Assembly: GCA_023265735.1 (NCBI GenBank)
Contig: JAHFSN010000158.1
Span: 1 to 5,832 of the forward strand
From: Spirochaetaceae bacterium
Lineage (GTDB): Bacteria; Spirochaetota; Spirochaetia; JABEVK01
Length of the DNA: 5,832 bases
Reading direction: 5' to 3'
The position numbers were made by a program, and so were the translations under genes. Every line of letters starts with the position of its first letter. Position 1 is the stretch's first letter. Positions 1 to 5,832 of the stretch are shown here, one piece after another. A model generated the notes under the pieces. It did not search any database and had not been told where the DNA came from. It worked only from the letters and a program-made list of their open reading frames with translations.

Positions 1-24
1 GTCCTCCTTCCTGCACGTTCCTCG

Positions 25-57
25 CCCGCCCCAGGAATTGCCCCGCCGCCCCCGCCC
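25..57 (-). other. G-tract cluster (possible G-quadruplex) across the valS promoter
   Basis: The minus strand, which is the valS template strand, carries five runs of three to five G (C-runs on the plus strand at 25-27, 29-32, 41-44, 49-53 and 55-57). The loops are 1, 8, 4 and 1 bases. This fits a relaxed G-quadruplex pattern, with one loop longer than the usual seven-base limit. The runs straddle the -35 and fill the promoter spacer. In a genome this GC-rich the cluster could be chance, so it is a weak call. Confidence 0.3.
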
Positions 58-66
58 GGCTATAAT
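38..66 (+). promoter_or_regulatory. sigma70-type promoter of valS
   Basis: A perfect -10 hexamer TATAAT lies at 61-66. A -35-like TTGCCC (four of six matches to TTGACA) lies at 38-43, giving the optimal 17-base spacer. The spacer is entirely G and C, so the AT-rich -10 stands out sharply. Counting from the -10, the transcription start should fall around base 73 to 75, and the valS ATG begins at 75. There is therefore almost no 5' untranslated region, no Shine-Dalgarno sequence, and no room for a T-box or other leader between promoter and gene. The element match is seen directly; its activity and the exact start are inferred. Confidence 0.75.
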
Positions 67-74
67 CACCCCCT

Positions 75-2717
75 ATGAGTCAGATTGAACTGCCCAAGGT
101 GTACAACCCCCAGGATTTTGAGGACCGCCTCTACGAGTTTTGGCTGAAGAACGATTTGTTTTCCCCCCGGGGCGAAGGCAAACCGTTCGTGGTGGCCATC
201 CCTCCGCCCAACGTCACCGGGGTTCTCCACATGGGCCATGGGCTCAACAACTCCCTCCAGGACGCCCTGGTCCGGTACTGGCGGATGAAGGGTCGTCCCA
301 CCCTGTGGGTGCCCGGCACCGACCATGCGGGGATCGCCACCCAGCAGGTGGTGGAGCGGCGCCTCCAGAAGGAGGGCAAGACCCGCCACGACCTGGGCCG
401 CGAGAAGTTCGTCGAGCTCACGTGGAAGGTCAAGGAAGAGCACCACGCCATCATCAGCCAGCAGCTGAAGAAAATCGGTGCCAGCCTCGACTGGAAGCGC
501 GAGCGGTTCACCATGGACGACGGCCTCAACCGCGCCGTGCGCCACGTGTTCGTCGAGCTCTACAATCGCGGCCTCATCTACAAAGGCCGCTACCTCGTGA
601 ACTGGGACCCCGACGCCCAGACGGCCATCAGCGACGACGAGGTCGAGCACAAGGAAGTGGCCGGGTTCCTCTACCACATCAAGTACCCCTTCGCCGACGG
701 TTCGGGCCACGTGCAGCTGGCCACCACGCGCCCCGAGACACTCTTGGGCGACGTGGCAGTGGCCGTCCATCCTTCGGACGAGCGCTACACCGGGCTCGTG
801 GGCAAGCTGCTCACCCTCCCCATAGCCGACCGGCCCATCCCCCTCATCGCCGACCCGTTCGTGGACAAGGAGTTCGGCACCGGCGCCGTGAAGATCACTC
901 CGGCCCATGACCCCAACGACTTCGAGGCGGGCCGCCGCCACGACCTGCCCCAGATCAACATCCTCAACCCCGACGGCACCCTGGGGCCCAACGTCCCCGA
1001 CCGGTACAAGAGGCTGACTACCCAGCAAGCCCGCAAGAAGATCGTTCAGGAGCTTACCGACCTGGGGCTCTTCGTCGAGGCCCAGCCCCACAAGCACCAG
1101 GTGGGCCACGCCCAGCGGTCCGGGGCCGTGGTGGAGCCCTACCTGTCGGAACAGTGGTTCGTGAAGATGAAGCCCCTGGCCGAGAAGGCCCTGAAGGCCC
1201 TGAAGGACGACGAGATCCGGTTCTATCCCAAGCGCTACGAGAACACCTACACCACGTGGCTCGACGGCATCCGGGACTGGTGCATCAGCCGCCAGCTGTG
1301 GTGGGGCCACCAGATCCCCGTCTGGACCTGCCAGGCCTGCGGCCAGGTCCACGTGGTCATGGACGCCCCGGAAACCTGCGACAAGTGCGGTTCCGAGAAG
1401 CTCGTCCAGGACCCCGACGTTCTGGACACGTGGTTCAGCTCGTGGCTGTGGCCGTTCTCGACCCTGGGCTGGCCCGACCAGACCCCCGACCTGGCCAAGT
1501 ACTATCCCACCACGGCCGTGGTCACCGCCTACGACATCATCTTCTTCTGGGTGGCCCGGATGATCATGGCCGGCCTGGAATTCACCGGCAAGGCCCCGTT
1601 CCGGGACATCTACATGACGCCCCTGGTCCGGGACAAGCAGGGCCGCAAGATGTCCAAGAGCCTGGGGAACGGCATCGACCCCCTCGAAGTGGTGGCCGAG
1701 TACGGGGCCGACGCCCTGAAGTTCACCATGGTGTACCTGTCCAGCCAGGGCCAGGACATCAACCTCGACAAGGACGGCTTCAAGCTCGGGTCGAAGTTCG
1801 CCAACAAGATCTGGAACGCCAGCCGGTACCTCTTGATGAACATCCCCGACGAGGGAGTCCTGCCCGCCGGCCAGCTGGTGAAGAACGACGTGGACCTCTG
1901 GATCGAGGGACGGCTCAACGGCGCCATCCGCACCGTCGACGAGGCCATGGCGGCCTACCGGTATAACGACATGGGCCACGCCATCTACGACTTCTTCTGG
2001 AACGACTTCTGTGACTGGTACGTCGAGGCTACCAAGCTGGAGTTCTACGCCGACGACCCGGTGCGCAAGCGCCAGGCGGTCAGCAAGCTCGTCCTCGTCC
2101 TCGAGGAGAGCCTGCGGCTCATGCACCCTTTCCTTTCGTTCATCACCGAGGAGATCTACCAGCAGCTCCCCGGTCACGGGTTCAGCCTCGTGACGGCCCC
2201 GTACCCGGTGGCCGATCCCAAGCGCGACAACCCCCAGGTCGAGGTGCAGTTCGGCCTCCTGAAGGAGCTGGTCAGGGGCGTGAGGACTCTCCGGTCCGAG
2301 TTCACCATTCCTCCCGAGAAGGACATCGCCGTCACCGTGGGCCTGGCCCCCGGGTTCGCCGACGCCGACTTCCTGAAGCGGCACCGGGACTTGGCGGCCC
2401 TCTTCACGGGTTCCGAGGGCCTCGCCTTCGGGGTCATGGGGACCAAACCGGCCGGAGTGCTGACCGTGGTGGGCAAGGGGTACGAGACCTACGTGCAGAT
2501 CCTCGACCTCATCGACGTCCCCAAGGAAAAGGACCGCCTGAAGAAGACCATCGACAAGACCGCGGGCTACGTGACGTCCGTGGAGAAGAAGCTGGCCAAC
2601 CAGGCCTTCGTGGCCGGGGCCCCCGCCGAGGTTGTCGAGGCCGAGCGGAGCAAGCTGGCCGAGGCCCAGATCAACCTGACCCGGCTGAAGGCCTACCTTC
2701 AGGAACTGGAAGGCTAG
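75..2717 (+). CDS. valS: Valyl-tRNA synthetase (EC 6.1.1.9)
   Basis: Cytoplasmic class Ia aminoacyl-tRNA synthetase. It activates valine with ATP, charges tRNA-Val and hydrolyses mischarged Thr-tRNA-Val. The 880-residue length is normal for the family. PPPNVTG (43-49) leads into the HIGH-type signature HMGH (52-55), and KMSKS is intact at 525-529, so both halves of the Rossmann catalytic site are present. The CP1 editing domain (about 190-340) has TTRPET (217-222) and AHDPNDFEAG with D279, the position of the editing aspartate in this family. WLDGIRDWCISRQLWWGHQIP-type core sequence (from 395) precedes a CxxC-x12-CxxC zinc knuckle (C419, C422, C435, C438). The anticodon-binding helical domain covers about 600-740. 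A charged C-terminal coiled-coil arm (about 812-880), diagnostic of ValRS over IleRS and LeuRS, ends the protein. The ATG at 75 fits the usual N-terminus; no Shine-Dalgarno precedes it, as expected for a leaderless message. The PilZ gene follows two bases after the stop. Confidence 0.98.
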   Translation: MSQIELPKVYNPQDFEDRLYEFWLKNDLFSPRGEGKPFVVAIPPPNVTGVLHMGHGLNNSLQDALVRYWRMKGRPTLWVPGTDHAGIATQQVVERRLQKEGKTRHDLGREKFVELTWKVKEEHHAIISQQLKKIGASLDWKRERFTMDDGLNRAVRHVFVELYNRGLIYKGRYLVNWDPDAQTAISDDEVEHKEVAGFLYHIKYPFADGSGHVQLATTRPETLLGDVAVAVHPSDERYTGLVGKLLTLPIADRPIPLIADPFVDKEFGTGAVKITPAHDPNDFEAGRRHDLPQINILNPDGTLGPNVPDRYKRLTTQQARKKIVQELTDLGLFVEAQPHKHQVGHAQRSGAVVEPYLSEQWFVKMKPLAEKALKALKDDEIRFYPKRYENTYTTWLDGIRDWCISRQLWWGHQIPVWTCQACGQVHVVMDAPETCDKCGSEKLVQDPDVLDTWFSSWLWPFSTLGWPDQTPDLAKYYPTTAVVTAYDIIFFWVARMIMAGLEFTGKAPFRDIYMTPLVRDKQGRKMSKSLGNGIDPLEVVAEYGADALKFTMVYLSSQGQDINLDKDGFKLGSKFANKIWNASRYLLMNIPDEGVLPAGQLVKNDVDLWIEGRLNGAIRTVDEAMAAYRYNDMGHAIYDFFWNDFCDWYVEATKLEFYADDPVRKRQAVSKLVLVLEESLRLMHPFLSFITEEIYQQLPGHGFSLVTAPYPVADPKRDNPQVEVQFGLLKELVRGVRTLRSEFTIPPEKDIAVTVGLAPGFADADFLKRHRDLAALFTGSEGLAFGVMGTKPAGVLTVVGKGYETYVQILDLIDVPKEKDRLKKTIDKTAGYVTSVEKKLANQAFVAGAPAEVVEAERSKLAEAQINLTRLKAYLQELEG
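2708..2713 (+). promoter_or_regulatory. Ribosome binding site of the PilZ gene, inside the end of valS
   Basis: GGAAGG sits inside the last codons of valS, six bases before the TTG at 2720. It decides the start of the PilZ gene: the next in-frame alternative (GTG at 2762, residue 15) would remove the RxxxR half of the ligand site. A ribosome terminating at 2717 would be positioned right over this start, which favours translational coupling. Confidence 0.65.
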
Positions 2718-2719
2718 GG

Positions 2720-3127
2720 TTGGACGAAGGCCGTTCGGCACGAAGGGACTTTCCACGGCTCGTGGAGAGCCTTCCCGTGCGGCTGGAATTCGTCCGCTGG
2801 AACGAAACCGACCCTGTGGCCAGCGACCGGGCCTTTGAGACCACCACCGTCGACGTGAGCGCCCGGGGTTTGGGGCTCTCCCGGGTGCCCACCCTCACGT
2901 CCGACTTGAAACAGAAGCTGATTTCGGGACACCTCAAGGTGAGGTTGACCCTGACGGTGGACCGGGCCAGGCAGCTGCACCTCTTCGGCCGGCTGGTCTG
3001 GGCGGGCCTGGAACTTTCCCGGGCCGTGGACGACGACAGGGCCGGCCTCAGCTTCATCGACATCCCCGACGCCGCTTTCTGGTTTCTCAAGGAGTACGTG
3101 GAAAAGCGGCTTCCGATAGACTCCTAA
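2720..3127 (+). CDS. PilZ-domain protein, probable c-di-GMP receptor
   Basis: A 135-residue, essentially single-domain PilZ protein with no signal peptide or membrane segment, so cytoplasmic. Both parts of the canonical c-di-GMP site are visible: the N-terminal RxxxR motif (R9-D-F-P-R13, preceded by R8) and the DxSxxG motif (D45, S47, G50). Between and after these come beta-strand-like segments, including GRLVW (90-94) and AGLSFIDI (108-115), as in the PilZ barrel. A short C-terminal helix (about 117-130) ends the protein. The start is a TTG two bases after the valS stop, with GGAAGG six bases upstream. It is probably co-transcribed with valS. PilZ proteins of this size act as small adaptors that change motility, pili, polysaccharide or other outputs when c-di-GMP binds; the actual partner cannot be told from this context. 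The stop codon TAA overlaps the stop of the convergent VOC gene. The domain call is firm; c-di-GMP binding is inferred from the intact motifs. Confidence 0.88.
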   Translation: MDEGRSARRDFPRLVESLPVRLEFVRWNETDPVASDRAFETTTVDVSARGLGLSRVPTLTSDLKQKLISGHLKVRLTLTVDRARQLHLFGRLVWAGLELSRAVDDDRAGLSFIDIPDAAFWFLKEYVEKRLPIDS

Positions 3128-3498
3128 GAATCCTCGAGGATGGAGAGGATGTTTCCCGCCGGATCGAGGAACCATGCGATCTTGGGGCCGCCTCCGAGGA
3201 AAATGCCCCGTTCATCCTGTTCCATCCCTTCGTAGCGCTCCATGGTCACCCCTTGGGCCGCCAAGGCGTCCACGGCATGGGTGATGTCGCGAACGGGAAA
3301 GTTCAGCACCGTGTACGTAGCAGGCTTGTGGGCAGGACCCTTGGGGTAGACGAGGACTGCGGCCCCGGAGCCCAGGTGGAGGGTCAGCATGCCGTGGTCC
3401 TCGGTCACGTTCAGCCCCAGAAGGTCCTCATAGAACGGACGAACCCGGGCAATGTCGTCCACCGAAAAACCCGAAAAGGCCTGGCTCTTTCCAAACAT
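3124..3498 (-). CDS. VOC-superfamily (glyoxalase/bleomycin-resistance fold) protein
   Basis: A 124-residue cytoplasmic protein with the paired beta-alpha-beta-beta-beta modules of the vicinal oxygen chelate fold. The first module opens with FSVDDIARVRPFYEDLLGL (11-29, the FYxxxLGL hallmark). The second opens with VLNFPVRDITHAVDALAAQGV (64-84). It closes with AWFLDPAGNILSILE (108-122), the usual DPxGN end. By motif alignment, the metal-ligand positions of classical glyoxalase I and ring-cleaving dioxygenases carry F8, V64 and S119 instead of His, His or Gln, and Glu. This copy is therefore probably not a metal enzyme of the classical type. The substrate is unknown; VOC proteins range from enzymes to drug-binding and resistance proteins. 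The ATG at 3496-3498 has a GGAGG Shine-Dalgarno. The gene begins 38 bases after the sbcC stop on the same strand, so it is probably the distal gene of that operon. Its TAG stop overlaps the PilZ stop. Confidence 0.88.
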   Translation of the reverse strand: MFGKSQAFSGFSVDDIARVRPFYEDLLGLNVTEDHGMLTLHLGSGAAVLVYPKGPAHKPATYTVLNFPVRDITHAVDALAAQGVTMERYEGMEQDERGIFLGGGPKIAWFLDPAGNILSILEDS

Positions 3499-3504
3499 GT
3501 CTAT

Positions 3505-3509
3505 CCTCC
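3505..3509 (-). promoter_or_regulatory. Ribosome binding site of the VOC gene
   Basis: On the minus strand GGAGG lies six bases before the ATG at 3496-3498, an ideal spacing. It sits in the 38-base gap (3499-3536) between the sbcC stop and the VOC start. That gap shows no convincing promoter and only a 4-base-pair CGGC/GCCG inverted repeat (3510-3526), too weak for a terminator, so read-through from sbcC is likely. Confidence 0.7.
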
Positions 3510-3536
3510 GCGGCCAAGATACTGCCGGGTAGGAGT

Positions 3537-5832
3537 TTAGCCAACCTTCAGCGTCGAACCATTCTTCCCCTTGACCACTTCGACGCGGCTGCCGATGCGC
3601 TGGCGCAGCTCTGGGACGTGGCTGATGATGCCCACACTGCGGTGCTGGCCGAGGTCGTGGAGGATGGCCATGGCCCGGTCGAGGCTCTGGTCATCGAGGG
3701 TGCCGAAGCCCTCGTCGATGAAGACGGCCTCGAGCTTAAGGCCCCCGGCCCTCTCCTGGATCACGTCGGCGAGGCCCAGGGCCAGGGCGATGCTCGTCAT
3801 GAACTTCTCCCCGCCCGAGAGGGTACCCACGGCCCTCTCCTGGCCGGTGTAGCTGTCGATCACCGAGAGGTCGAGGCCCCAGTCCCTCCGGGCGTCGGAT
3901 CCCTGGGTCTGGACCTTCAGGGCGTACCGGCCCGCGCTCATGGACGAGAGGCGCTGGGTGGCCGACGCGGTCACCTGCTCGAGGGCCTGGATGAGCACCC
4001 AGGTGGTGAGTTTGAGGTTCTTGGTGTTGCGTCCGTCGAGGGCCTGGGCCACGGGGACGAGGCGCTGGAAGGCGGCGTCCACGGCCTCCTTCTGCCCCAA
4101 GACGCGCCGCACCTCCTCGTCGAGCCTGTCGAGGTCCCTCAGGGCGAACTCCCGTTCCTTGGCGGCCTCGGCCTTTTGGAGGCGGTCGGCCCGGCGCTCT
4201 TCCAGGGCCTGGGCCGCCGGGGCCAAGGGACGGGGTTCTCCTTCGGGGAACTTGGCCTCCAGGGCCGCGAGCTCCCCGGCCAAACGCTGCCGCTCGGCGT
4301 CGAAACGTTCGAGTTTTTCCTCCAGACCTCGCAGGACGACCTCGTCGAGCCGGGCCACCCTGGCCTCGTCGAGGGTCCAGCCGTCCTGGGCCGCGGCGTC
4401 TTCCAGGGAAGCCTGGAGCTTGCGGTACTCGTCCCTCTGGGCCACCAGCTGCTTCTCGAGCTCTTCGATACGGGTGGCCAGCGTCTGGCGGGTCTGCTGG
4501 AGGGCCTCGATGCGCTGGCGGTCGGTGTCCAGCCGCCGACGCAGGGCCGCCTCTTCGGTCCCCAGGGCCTGGAGCCGGGACGAAGGGTCCTGGGGAACAG
4601 TCTCGGCGAAGGCCTTCCGCCGGGCCGTCCACGACTCCCGGGCCGCCGTGGCTTCCCGGGCGGCGGCACGGGCTCGGTCGGCTTCGGCGGCGGCCTCGGC
4701 GCAAAGGGCCCGGGCGGCGGCGTCGGCCCGGGCCCAATTCCCCAGGGTGTCCACCCGGGTCTGGGCCTCGGCGCGCTCCCTTTCGGCGGCCTCTGGGTCC
4801 AGTCCGCGGGGGAACGGGAGGGCCGATAGACGATCGGCCAGGTCTTTTCGGCGGTTCTGGGCCACGGCTAGGCGTTCCCGGGCGGCGTTCTGGGCCGCGA
4901 GGGCCTCCTGGTGGCGCACCGGTGTCTCGGCAGAGGCCTCGGGCCAGGGCGCGGGGTGGGGATGGTGGACCGACCCGCAGACCGGGCAGGGCTGGTCGGG
5001 CTGGAGGGTCTGGGCGAGGTCGGCCGCCGCCAGGGCGTCCTTGATCTGGGTCCAGAGGGCGGCCTCGCGCTGGGCGGCTTCGGCGAGGTCCCTGGCCTCG
5101 GCCTCCGCCTGGGCCGCCTCGATTTGCTGGTCTTCGAGGTCGCGGCGCTGGCGGGCCAGTTCGGCGTCGGCCAGGGCCGCCTGGGCGCCCTGACGGGCCC
5201 CGTCGAGGAGGGCGAGGGAAGCCTCGAGACCGGGGCCTTCGGGGGCCGGCGGAACGGATTGGGTCGCATTCCTCAGGGCCTCTTCGGCGGCCGCCAGCCG
5301 GGCGAGGGCCAGGGCTTCGGTCCCCTGGGCTTGGGTCTCGGCCGCCGTGACCTCCTGGGTCTGCTGCCAGAGGGTCAGCTGGTGCTCGAGGGTGCCCTTC
5401 TCCTGGAGAATCTGGGTCAGCCGGGCCTCCCGCTGTCCGGTCGCCTCGGCGTCGAGGTGACTCTGATGGAGTTCGGCCTCCACGGGCACGAGTTCAGCTT
5501 TCGAGAGTTCCTGGGTCGCCCGTAGGGCCTTGCCCTCCTCAAGGATGCTGGCCTGCCGGTCGAGGTCTCCGGCCAGCGGCCGGGCCTTCCTTCCCTGGAT
5601 CATCCGGATCCGGTCGCCCTCCAGGACCTCGGCTCGGGCGTCCTGGTCGCGCTGGACCTGGCGTTTGGATTCCAGGATCCGCCACTCGTCCCAGAGGGCC
5701 GTAAGCCTCAGGAGGGCGTCGCTGGCCTCGGCCTCGGCCTGGGCGGCGGCCTGCAGGCCCTGGGCAGCCTCGGCCGCGGCAGCCTCGAGGGCGGGCCGGT
5801 CGGCACCGGTTCCCAGCTTCTGCTGAAGTTCG
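3537..5832 (-). CDS. sbcC: SbcC-type nuclease subunit (Rad50-like SMC ATPase), N-terminus outside the window
   Basis: C-terminal 764 residues of an SbcC/Rad50 family ATPase; the frame is still open at the right edge. With SbcD, which is not in this window, SbcC forms an ATP-dependent exo/endonuclease that cuts DNA hairpins, palindromes and blocked ends. Fragment numbering is used here. A long Ala/Glu/Arg/Gln-rich coiled coil runs to a zinc-hook apex CPVCGS followed by HHPHP, with metal-binding C282 and C285 (codons at 4986-4988 and 4977-4979). A second coil returns to about residue 580. The C-terminal ATPase lobe has the ABC signature LSGGEK (671-676, bases 3804-3821), then Walker B ending in FIDEGFG (catalytic pair D706 and E707), the D-loop LDD (712-714) and the switch histidine in ISHVPELRQRI (H738). 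The protein ends shortly after, at ...TLKVG. The N-terminal Walker A and Q-loop must lie beyond 5832; full SbcC proteins are about 1,000-1,200 residues. The Met codon at 5601-5603 is internal: coil-like sequence (LWDEWRILESKRQ and onward) continues upstream in frame without a stop. Confidence 0.96.
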   Translation of the reverse strand, partial: ELQQKLGTGADRPALEAAAAEAAQGLQAAAQAEAEASDALLRLTALWDEWRILESKRQVQRDQDARAEVLEGDRIRMIQGRKARPLAGDLDRQASILEEGKALRATQELSKAELVPVEAELHQSHLDAEATGQREARLTQILQEKGTLEHQLTLWQQTQEVTAAETQAQGTEALALARLAAAEEALRNATQSVPPAPEGPGLEASLALLDGARQGAQAALADAELARQRRDLEDQQIEAAQAEAEARDLAEAAQREAALWTQIKDALAAADLAQTLQPDQPCPVCGSVHHPHPAPWPEASAETPVRHQEALAAQNAARERLAVAQNRRKDLADRLSALPFPRGLDPEAAERERAEAQTRVDTLGNWARADAAARALCAEAAAEADRARAAAREATAARESWTARRKAFAETVPQDPSSRLQALGTEEAALRRRLDTDRQRIEALQQTRQTLATRIEELEKQLVAQRDEYRKLQASLEDAAAQDGWTLDEARVARLDEVVLRGLEEKLERFDAERQRLAGELAALEAKFPEGEPRPLAPAAQALEERRADRLQKAEAAKEREFALRDLDRLDEEVRRVLGQKEAVDAAFQRLVPVAQALDGRNTKNLKLTTWVLIQALEQVTASATQRLSSMSAGRYALKVQTQGSDARRDWGLDLSVIDSYTGQERAVGTLSGGEKFMTSIALALGLADVIQERAGGLKLEAVFIDEGFGTLDDQSLDRAMAILHDLGQHRSVGIISHVPELRQRIGSRVEVVKGKNGSTLKVG

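Noticed and set aside
66..2756. An 896-codon open frame on the minus strand covering the whole of valS
   Set aside because: Its codons line up exactly opposite the valS codons, so stops would need TTA, CTA or TCA codons in valS, which are avoided in high-GC genes. The translation is repetitive in Gly, Val, Leu and His and resembles no protein family, whereas valS is unmistakable. It is a codon-bias shadow.
3130..3141. Perfect 12-base palindrome ATCCTCGAGGAT near the convergent gene ends, considered as a bidirectional terminator
   Set aside because: It has no loop and no T-tract on either side, and it lies inside the last VOC codons (Ile-Leu-Glu-Asp). It is better explained as coincidence.
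3499..3536. Possible terminator or separate promoter between sbcC and the VOC gene
   Set aside because: Only a 4-base-pair inverted repeat without a T-tract is visible, and there are no paired -35/-10 elements. The gap is short enough for simple read-through.
3618..4829. A 403-codon plus-strand open frame, and others, opposite sbcC
   Set aside because: It has the same codon-aligned antisense relation to sbcC, with a Gly/Leu-rich unstructured translation and no recognisable domain. The sbcC frame carries the zinc hook and ATPase motifs.
3960..5500. Recurrent GGGCCTGGG-like words on the plus strand through sbcC, considered as a repeat family or Chi-like sites
   Set aside because: They encode Ala-Gln-Ala/Leu runs of the coiled coil in different contexts and are not regularly spaced. 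Codon and amino-acid bias explain them.
5601..5623. ATG at 5601-5603 (minus strand) as the start of a short SbcC-like protein, with GGAGGG upstream
   Set aside because: The GGAGGG is 14 bases from the ATG, too far for a good site. The frame stays open upstream to the window edge with typical SbcC coiled-coil sequence, and a protein starting here would lack Walker A.

Overview
This window is an ordinary, gene-dense piece of a high-GC bacterial chromosome. G+C is roughly two-thirds by eye, with strong third-position G/C bias. It holds three complete genes and one gene cut by the right edge, with almost no intergenic DNA. There are no RNA genes, mobile elements, CRISPR arrays or long repeats that I can see. 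A bacterial origin is shown by the sigma70-type promoter, the bacterial-type valyl-tRNA synthetase, the PilZ domain and the SbcC-type nuclease subunit. The phylum cannot be fixed from the sequence. The general feel fits lineages such as Acidobacteriota or deltaproteobacteria-like groups, but that is only an impression.

Left half, plus strand: a short C-rich upstream region (1-74) carries a convincing promoter whose predicted transcription start lies at or within a few bases of the valS start codon. The valS mRNA is therefore probably leaderless. valS (75-2717) encodes a complete 880-residue valyl-tRNA synthetase. Two bases after its stop codon, a TTG start with a good Shine-Dalgarno sequence opens a 135-residue PilZ-domain protein (2720-3127), a likely c-di-GMP receptor, so the two form a tight operon.

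Right half, minus strand: the 3' part of an sbcC-like gene (3537 to the right edge) encodes at least 764 residues. These include the zinc hook and all C-terminal ATPase motifs; the N-terminal Walker A part lies outside the window. Thirty-eight bases after its stop, a small VOC/glyoxalase-fold protein (3124-3498) begins behind a strong Shine-Dalgarno sequence and is probably co-transcribed with it. The two operons converge tail to tail, and the stop codons of the PilZ and VOC genes overlap within four bases (3124-3127), leaving no room for a conventional intergenic terminator.

Functionally the window mixes translation (ValRS), a probable c-di-GMP response protein, double-strand-break/hairpin processing (SbcC) and a small VOC protein of unknown substrate. 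I see no evidence that these form one pathway and no sign of a novel multi-gene system. The points most worth a second look are the leaderless valS promoter, the PilZ gene attached to valS, and the interlocked convergent stops.
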